DNA of 64,000 nt from the NCBI GenBank assembly GCA_037501455.1, contig CM074857.1:104131501-104195500 (forward strand), given 5' to 3'. How positions within the stretch are numbered: position 1 is the first letter of the stretch; each line of letters begins with the position of its first letter. This stretch comes from Lantana camara (lineage: Eukaryota > Streptophyta > Magnoliopsida > Lamiales > Verbenaceae). The notes beneath the pieces were generated by a model. It was not told where the DNA came from. It did no database searches and saw nothing but the letters and a program-made list of their open reading frames with translations. Both the position numbers and the translations under genes were made by a program. Below, in pieces: positions 56,621 to 64,000 of the stretch.

Positions 56621-57826
56621 GAATTAAATAAATAAATGCAAGTTATGATTATGTGTTTCACCTTCTTCTGCGTCCAACCAATAAATGAAATCCACGTATG
56701 CATTTTGATTTACGCAATGGTGACTTAACTAACTGCAGTTGACTCCCCGGAGGCGAGGTCGAAAACCACTTAGAAAAGCAAGAACTATTCTTTATTAACA
56801 TGTCATCTAAGTAACTCTTACCAAACAATGTTAATCCACCACGTCAACCCTTGGCCTCTAAGTAAGTGTAACAGAGCTCCGAAGGGAGGTTAATACATTA
56901 CTTAGTCAAGTGTGTACCATTGCCTAGAAGTCCGTACGAGTTGGTCAAGACACTCCACGGAGGTGTGGTCGAGCTGACTTCCGCGTATTTCATTCTGTCC
57001 GTAGAAGTCTAATCTTGTATACCGCGAATATATACCCGCCGAAGGAAGTAGTATACATCCACTATAGACGGGTAATGGAGGCCGTGAGAATCCAACTCTT
57101 TTCATCTCGCTCCCACTTGAATTTTTTAAAAGGTGTGGATTATCTTTTGATTATTTAATAATCACTTTTGGCGTCTTATTGTTGGAAGTAATTAATCTAA
57201 TTAATACCCTCCCATTAGGATTACTAAATCATATTTAAAATCCCAATAATAATATTTTAAGGCAATTTAATAACTATTTATTAATTAGCCCAAAAAAATA
57301 TTAGTTTAATTATGCATCGCGTCTAATCTCTATTAAACAATACTATTTAATCACATTAAATAAAATATGCATAATTGAAATATCATAATATCTCATATTA
57401 TCATGATCATGCCATAAAATAAAATAATTAAGCATGCTTTCATATAATTATTATGCTTAAAATTTTAAATGACACTAAATAAATATGCCATAAATTAAAT
57501 CAATTAAGCATGCTGATATAATTATCACATAATTATCATGCTTAAAATAAATGGCATAAAGTAAACATGTTATAAATAAATTATCTCATAATTTAAATCA
57601 TGTTTACTGATTCGGTAATTAACCAGGAAGATTATTGAAATCGATTCCCAGAAAAATTGCCATTCCACGTAAATTCCCAGGAAACACTAGAGGGGTCACA
57701 AACGGTCCCACTTAAAACCCAGCCTCCTTTGACAGAATTTACGTGCACAGTATCAGATTTAAAATTATGCATCGCATGCATCATATCAATGCATATATAT
57801 ATCTAGAGCACGACTCTGATACCAGT
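56621..57826 (-). other. 5' leader of element D, conserved with element A
   Basis: The block 56705-57118 aligns with A's leader (27305-27725) at about 88% by eye with few gaps, better than the neighbouring coding region does. The initiator-Met primer site is at its right end (reverse complement of 57811-57824). There is no long frame. Confidence 0.75.
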
Positions 57827-59637
57827 TGCTGAGACGGTGGGCCCAGAACAGTAGCGGTCCGGGACCACACTTTAAAATTTTTATTATAATACAAGTATTA
57901 AAATATTTCAAAAATATTTTAATACAATAGCGGAAGACTTAGCCGGATCTACTCAAGTATCTACATGCAATTGATAATAAATTTTAAATCACTTAAGCAG
58001 ATAAATATCTAACATGCAATTAACACTTAAGAGCACATAATTTATCATGCTTAAAATAGAATAACTGAAAAATATTACGGTACTGCAAACATGGCTATCT
58101 AACGGTATTTTTCCAGCTCCTTTCTCGTTCGTGAGACCGGCAGAGCTTCCCCGCAATATCCCCGACTCGACCCTCGGAGTGTGGGCTCCGCGAGTATTTC
58201 CCTAAATACTCGAGAAAATATTTTCTAGAAAAATCATTTTTCTAGACTAGAAAATTCCCTAATTTTCTAATAATTAAGCGGATTATATATTAATTATATA
58301 ACCACCTAATTATATATTAATTAATCCCTTAATTAGGGATCAATTAATTTGAGAGAGGAGAGCTCTCTCTAAAGCAAAAGTTGGCTGAAAATTGGAATGA
58401 GAAAATATGGCAAGGGGGTTAGCTATTTATAGGCAAAAACCGGAGGGCATTTTGGTCATTTTAGGCATAAAATTGAGGGGCATTTTCGTCATTTGTACAA
58501 CCGCGTGCCGGCCGGCCAATTGGATCACGCCACATGGTAGATCTCTCCGCCGCGGACACAACGCCGCCAACCACGCGCCGCCACAAGTCGGCCAAGTGGT
58601 TGGCGCGTGTTCATGCACGCACACTCCATCAGATCGCGACACGTGGCCGGGTCGGTCCGAACCGGACCCGGCCTGACCGACCCTATCCGCGACCCTACCC
58701 TTTTGACCCGGGTTCGACCCGCTTGACCGACCCGTTATCCGGCCCGATTTCTCGATCCGTTGACTATGCAGTCAACTTGATACGGGCCGCTGGTACACGC
58801 TGACGCGGCTCAATCTGAGCCGTCCACGTGTCACACATGTGGTGCTGCCACTTGGGCCCCACTCTGCTGACGTGGCATGCCACGTCAGTGCCACGTCACC
58901 TGCCACGTCAGCATCGATTTTTTTTTTAATTTAAAATTTTATTTTCTCCAAAATAAAATTCTGCGCATTTCCAACTCTTTGGAACTTTAATTTATTTTCT
59001 TAAAATAAATCCCTTGACTATTTTTTTTCACGCGAAGTGCTTTGGCCAAAGTCTTAATTCAAACTTTTACAAATCTATTTCAAGGATATCTTTTACCTTC
59101 CAGCAAGGCCACAGATTCCTCGATCAATATAACTCTTTAGCACATTTCATGTTGTCACCGAATCATACAAAGTATTTTGGCCACCCGTTACCGAGACCTC
59201 ACTTCGAGTATGTTACAGTGCCTAACACTACATGCCCAAAGCCGAAATATTATCAGGATTAAGAGTACAATGCTTCCTGAGATTTTATTCATTTGGATAG
59301 CAGTATAAAATGAATTATCTCAGTAGTCCAGTTCGATGTTTCCAATCCTATTGAAAATCATCAACGTGTTATAATTGGAATCACCATTCCCTATGACGAA
59401 AGACTAATCATCTTATATAACCACGTTATAGTCTTGATAAGAACATATTCTTATCTTGCCGACTAGAACTTTAATGACACGTGATTTCGTTATTCAAAGT
59501 CTTTTCCTATGAAACACATTTCATATAAGAATACCATCACACGTCATTAATTATTAATATGTGAAATACTCATAACTTGCTGTAAATTCAGTTTAATTAA
59601 TTCAACAAATTGAATTTTGAGGGCACTATTCCCAACA
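57827..59637 (-). repeat. Right (5') LTR of element D with a 373-bp deletion
   Basis: 1,811 bp. Relative to the left LTR, the segment 51942-52314 is missing at 59030/59031. The trinucleotide TCA occurs at both deletion edges, a microhomology footprint. Elsewhere the two LTRs are about 98% alike by eye. The minus-strand TATAAATA is at 58424-58431. Confidence 0.9.
58424..58431 (-). promoter_or_regulatory. TATA box of element D 5' LTR
   Basis: TATAAATA on the minus strand in the promoter-bearing LTR, with the ACGT-core cluster (about 58795-58915) upstream. Confidence 0.55.
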
Positions 59638-59642
59638 AATCT

Positions 59643-59948
59643 ATCTCTAAATCAGTTTATTTCAATCCTTAACTATCAGTTCTCCTTACTTGTTATCTTT
59701 CTTTTTAGCATCTTTAATTTATAGTTTGTTAAATTACACAAACCCCCCTGTCCCGAACCATTTTTGTGGATAATTTACTTGGTTGTGTGTGAAATATAAC
59801 GCCTGCTAGTCCTTTGGGTTTGACCCTTTGCTATTGTACTCAATTTATTGTATATTGGAAAGTGAAGGTTTTATTTGGTGGATTCGGCAACCATCAAATT
59901 TTTGGCGCCGTTGCCGGGGACTAGATTTAATTGGTTTTGTTTTCTTGT
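59643..59948 (+). other. Element G: end of 5' LTR and Asp-tRNA primer binding site
   Basis: TGGCGCCGTTGCCGGGGA at 59903-59920 complements the 3' end of plant tRNA-Asp, the primer of Athila and several other Ty3 elements. The LTR most likely ends at CCATCA (59896). The sequence before it is interrupted upstream by element D. Confidence 0.8.
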
Positions 59949-61289
59949 ATGACCAGGTCTAAATATTCCAAGAAATTGGTTCCCTACGATCCTGAGATTG
60001 AAAGAACATTAAGACAGATCAAGAAAGAAGGTAGAATACGTAGACAACAAGCTGAAAGTAGCAGATTTCTTGAAGAAGATCATTTCCCCTGTTTGGTCAG
60101 TTTATTCACTGACACAGATACCGGAGGCGTTAGCTGTGGTCATCCCTTAAGCATGGCCACGGAAGATCAAACACTAAGGCAGCTGGTAGCACCACCTGTA
60201 GCTGAGGAACCTCTGTGCATTACATTGCCTACTGTGATAACTGACTTTGAGCTAAAGTCAGGACTGATTCACTTACTTCCTACGTTCAGAGGCAAGGAGA
60301 ATGAAGATCCAAATGAACACCTTAAGGAGTTTCATGTGGTTTGCTCTAGCATGAGGTCAAATGGAGTTACGGAGGAGCAGATTAAATTGAGAACATTCCC
60401 TTTCTCATTAGCTGATGATGCGAAAGAATGGCTATATTATTTACCTCTAGGGTCAATCACAACTTGGACAGCTATGGCTTCGGCTTTCTTGGAGAAATTC
60501 TTTCCCACATCCCGAGTAGTCTCTACAAGAAGAGAGATAGTGTCAATCAAGCAAAAAGAATCTGAAACTCTTCATGATTATTGGGAAAGATTTAAGAAAC
60601 TCTTAGCACGTTGTCCACAACATGGATACTCCGAGCAAGCTTTGATCCAATATTTTTATGAAGGTTTAATTCCAATGGAAAGGCAGATGATGGATGCAGC
60701 AAGTGGTGGTGCCATTGTGAACAAAACTCCAAATGAAGCTAGGCAGCTAATTTCTACAATGGCTGCTAATTCTCAACAGTTTGGTACTCATCATGATGCT
60801 CCGAGAAAGGTAAATGAGGTAAGCTCTACTTCAATTGAAAGTCAATTAAATAGATTAACAACTTTAGTGCAGAATCTAGCTGTAGCAAACTCGACACCAT
60901 CTTTGGTTTGTGGAATCTGCACGAGTCCCGATCACCACACGGATTTATGCCCAACACTTCAAGGAGATGGCACCGAAAACGTAAGTGCAATAGGAGGAGG
61001 TTTTCAACAAAGAAAATATGATCCATATTCAAATACATACAATCCAGGTTGGAAAGATCATCCTAATTCTAGCTATGCATCGAGGCCTCAATTGTTTCAA
61101 GGACAACAAAATTTTCATCCAAGGCCACCCATACAAAGACCACCTCAAAACTTCCAGCCACAACAAGCCAATTTTCAGCAACCTTCTAGCTCTAATTCAG
61201 GTACATCTTTAGAAGATATGTTTAAGGCTTTCATGACTAAAAATCAGCAATTTCAACAGGAAACCAGGTCAAATACGCAACAATTTTAG
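59949..61289 (+). pseudogene. Element G gag
   Basis: I prefer the ATG at 59949 (MTRSKYSK) over the in-frame ATG at 59931, because the extra six residues look like leader. The gag core (RGKENEDPNEHLKEF, WLYYLPLGSITTW, ETLHDYWERFKKLLARCPQH) lies at about residues 115-235. A Cys/His cluster (CGICTSPDHHTDLC) near residue 320 may be a zinc knuckle variant. The C-terminal part is Gln/Pro-rich with a repeated QQFQQETR phrase. The second repeat reads QQF-stop-QETR, so TAG at 61287-61289 clearly replaced a Gln. Confidence 0.88.
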
Positions 61290-61859
61290 CAGGAAACGAG
61301 AGCAAATATACAGCAGTTTCAGTCCACTGTTCAAAACTTGGAAAATCAGTTGGGACAACTAGCATCTTCGGTTAGCAAGCTTGAAAACAAAGGAAAATTG
61401 CCATCCCAAACAATTGATTCCAGACAAAATGCTAGTGCTATTACCCTGAGGAGTGGAAAGGAGCTGGAACTACCTGTGAAGAGGCAAAAAGCAGGGCAAG
61501 GCAGTGGAATAACAGAGCAAAACAGAGCAGGTTTTGATGCAGAAATAGAGTCAGGAGGTAAGGGCGTAAGCCATGATCATAGCTTAGAAACAGAGCAGGA
61601 GGCAGAATCTTCTGTGGAGCCCAAACCTTTAATCATTCCACCACCTTTTCCTCAAAGGTTTGCACAGTCTAAGAAAGCCAAGGAAGAGAAAGAAATTCTG
61701 GACACATTCCAAAAGGTTGAATTGAATATTCCCCTCCTTGATGCCATAAAACAAATCCCAAGGTATGCTAAGTTCCTTAAAGATCTTTGTACGAATAAAA
61801 GAAAACTGTTAGGGAATGAAAAAGTGAGCATGGGAGAAAATGTATCAACTGTACTTTAA
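61290..61859 (+). pseudogene. Element G, gag C-terminus to protease linker
   Basis: Same frame as gag. It includes an ANIQQFQSTVQNLENQLGQL coiled-coil-like segment and a Glu-rich linker. TAA at 61857-61859 interrupts it where a Gln codon (CAA) would fit; the frame continues with RKLPPKCKDPG. Confidence 0.8.
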
Positions 61860-62651
61860 AGAAAACTCCCACCTAAATGTAAGGATCCAGGTTTGTTTGC
61901 AATTCCATGCAAGATAGGTAATCTAGGTATAAATCATGCTATGTGTGATTTAGGTGCTTCCATAAATGTTATGCCTTTGTTTATCTATTCTTCACTAAAC
62001 ATTGGTCCTTTGAAGGGAATAAGAGTCATTATACAGCTAGCGGATAGGTCTATTGTACATCCGGAAGGAGTGTTGGAAGATGTACTTGTACAAGTCAATA
62101 ACTTGGTATTTCCTGCAGATTTCTTTATGCTTGACATGGAAGATGATAAGATTTCAAAGTCTTCAGAATTGCTGCTTTGGAGACCATTTTTTAGCACAGC
62201 AAGAGCGAAGATTGATGTTCATGATGGGATATTAACAATGGAGTTTGATGGGGATCTCATTAAATTCAATGTTTATGAAGCTATGAAATATCCTATTGAA
62301 AATGTTTCAAATGTCTCTTCTATTGATGTTATTGATAATCTGACAGAAACCACGTTGAAATTGGATTATTATGATGAACTTTACTTAGCATTGGGTGACA
62401 ACCTTTATGTTGATAAACTTAACGAATTGGAAGCTAAGTATGAAATAAGAGAGGATGTTTGTGATGTTGTTTATGCATTAGAATCTCTGAAACTTGTTAA
62501 CCACAACATTTCTTATAACCAATTGACTGTTTCTCATACTAAATTACTTCACTCTATTGTGCAGGCCCCTAATTTGGAGCTTAAACCGCTGCCATCACAC
62601 CTTAAATATGCATATTTAGGTAATGAAGAAACTCTTCCAGTGATTATTTAA
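61860..62651 (+). pseudogene. Element G protease region
   Basis: Same frame as the upstream pieces. The retropepsin-like site is AMCDLGASINVMPL (about 61938-61978), followed by family-typical sequence up to NEETLPVII. It ends at TAA (62649-62651) because of a one-base deletion; the next frame continues the protein. Confidence 0.85.
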
Positions 62652-64000
62652 ATAAACTCTCAAGTTTGGAGGAAGAGAAATTGATACGAGTTCTTAAAGA
62701 ATTCAACGCAGCCTTGGGGTGGACCATTGCAGACATAAAAGGCATAAGTCCATCTACATGTATGCACAAAATTATCTTGGAAGAAGACTGCAAACCAAGT
62801 AGAGAAGCTCAAAGAAGATTGAATCCTCCAATGATGGAAGTTGTAAAGAAAGAAATTCTCAAGCTCTTGGATGCCGACATCATATACCCCATTTCAGATA
62901 GTCGATGGGTAAGTCCTATACAGGTTGTCCCTAAGAAAACAGGGATAACAGTGATTGAAAATACAGCTGGAGAAATGGTACCAACGAGAGCGCAAAACGG
63001 TTGGCGTGTGTGCATGGATTATAGAAGGTTAAATGCAGCCACCAAGAAGGACCATTTTCCCTTGCCATTCATTGATCAAATGCTTGAAAGGCTTGCGGGA
63101 AAGACACATTATTGTTGCCTTGATGGATACTCAGGATTTTATCAAATTCCCGTTGCATCAAAAGATCAAGAGAAGACGACATTTACTTGTCCATTTGGAA
63201 CATTTGCATTTTGGTGTATGCTATTTGGGCTTTGCAGCGCCCCTGCCACATTTCAAAGGTGTATGGTGAGCATATTTTCAGATTATGTTGAGGATATAAT
63301 TGAAGTTTTTATGGATGATTTTACTGTTTATGGAAATTCCTTTGATACATGCTTGAATAATTTGGCTAAAGTCATGGAAAAATGTCTTGAAAGTAACCTT
63401 GTTTTGAACTATGAAAAATATCATTTTATGGTTGATCAAGGGTTGATCTTAGGACATATAGTTTCAATTAGAGGCATTGAAGTTGATAAATCAAAGATTG
63501 ATGTTATAGAGTCTTTGCCTTACCCCACAAGTGTGCGGGAGATCCGTTCTTTTCTTGGACATGCAAGCTTCTACAGGAGGTTCATAAAGGATTTTTCAAA
63601 GATAGCACAACCTCTGTGCAAGCAACTGCAAAAGGATGTGGAATTCAAGTTTGATGAAGCTTGCAAGGAAGCATTTGATTTGCTGAAACTGAAGCTAACT
63701 TCTGCCCCAATAATTCAAGCACCTGATTGGAATCATCCCTTCGAATTGATGTGCGATGCAAGCGACTATGCTATTGGAGCTGTTCTTAGACAAAAGATAA
63801 ATAAATCACCTCATGTGATTTATTATGCTTCAAGGATGTTGGATACAGCTCAGATTAACTACACCACAACTGAAAAGGAGCTTTTAGCTATTGTTTTTGC
63901 TTTAGATAAATTTCGTGTATATTTGTTAGGTACTAAAGTGATTGTTTATTCTGATCATGCAGCTCTTAGGTACCTATTGAAGAAAAAGGAGGCAAAACCA
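62651..64000 (+). pseudogene. Element G reverse transcriptase and RNase H, open to the window end
   Basis: An uninterrupted frame of 450 codons from 62651 to the last base. RT phrases: ADIIYPISDSRWVSPIQVVP, WRVCMDYRRLN, CCLDGYSGFYQIP, FGLCSAPATFQRCM and the catalytic MDDF in VFMDDFTVYGNSF. The RNase H start LMCDASDYAIGAVL and TTEKELLAIVFALDKFR follow. This part has no lesion of its own; it is out of frame with the protease by one base at about 62649. Confidence 0.92.

Larger units (their letters stand above)
50735..59637 (-). mobile_element. Element D: degenerate copia element, minus strand
   Basis: Target duplication AATCT at 50730-50734 and 59638-59642. Left (3') LTR 50735-52921; right (5') LTR 57827-59637. 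The primer site is the reverse complement of 57811-57824 and the polypurine tract that of 52922-52937, both as in element A. The coding region follows element A's order on the minus strand but is riddled with frameshifts and stops. D is a diverged relative of A, with its own LTR type shared with E. Confidence 0.9.
59643..64000 (+). mobile_element. Element G: Athila-like Ty3 retrotransposon, cut by window edge
   Basis: Primer site, gag, protease and RT/RNase H are read left to right on the plus strand. The gag type, the CDLGASINVMP protease site and the MDDF RT motif point to the Athila lineage. The 3' part (integrase, any extra frame, 3' LTR) is beyond 64000. Its reading frame is broken by two stops and one frameshift. 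Confidence 0.88.

Overview
The window looks like nuclear DNA of a flowering plant (probably a eudicot; the sequence does not settle the species). About 52 kb of the 64 kb is LTR retrotransposon sequence nested several layers deep. The only recognisable host gene is a broken fragment. The evidence for a plant is the Ty1/copia and Ty3 lineages present (Tat-like and Athila-like), initiator-Met and Asp tRNA primer sites, Mutator-like foldback elements with 9-bp target duplications, and a strictosidine-synthase-like (SSL) exon.

Layout. (1) 1-8216 is AT-rich intergenic DNA. It holds a ~133-bp tandem array split by a 542-bp foldback element (1679-2220), an unassigned gene-like stretch (about 3150-5480), a 1,076-bp Mutator-like foldback element (5995-7070), and the start of an SSL exon (from 7946). 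(2) Copia element A (8217-30572, minus strand, target duplication AGGGT) sits inside that exon, which resumes at 30573. A's left LTR is split by a solo LTR, H (9820-12473, duplication CACGA). A's RNase H is split by element B (13455-23599, plus strand), which has near-identical 2,273-bp LTRs around a fossil pol. (3) 30578-31164 is the rest of the SSL exon and its first intron. (4) 31165-34790 is two truncated LTR pieces: E (D-type) and a reversed B-type LTR. (5) 34791-49725 is a third A-type LTR, split by Tat-like Ty3 element F (34827-47547, duplication GGTAT). (6) 49726-50729 is unassigned and is probably the first part of the Athila 5' LTR. It is interrupted by degenerate copia element D (50735-59637, minus strand, duplication AATCT). 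(7) 59643-64000 is Athila-like element G, cut off by the window edge inside its reverse transcriptase/RNase H.

How it works together. F, A and G carry the usual gag, protease, integrase, RT and RNase H parts, but each is broken. F is one reading frame with three stops, A has stops and a frameshift and is split by B, and G has two stops and a frameshift. B and D keep LTRs, primer sites and polypurine tracts while their coding regions are far more decayed than their LTRs, so they were probably copied in trans by other elements. The most unusual item is in F: an apparently intact three-exon antisense gene (874 codons) with its own TATA box, opposite to a stop-ridden gag-pol. Reading outward from the youngest event, the nest gives a relative insertion order: H and B after A; F after the third A-type LTR; D after G (if the split-LTR reading is right).
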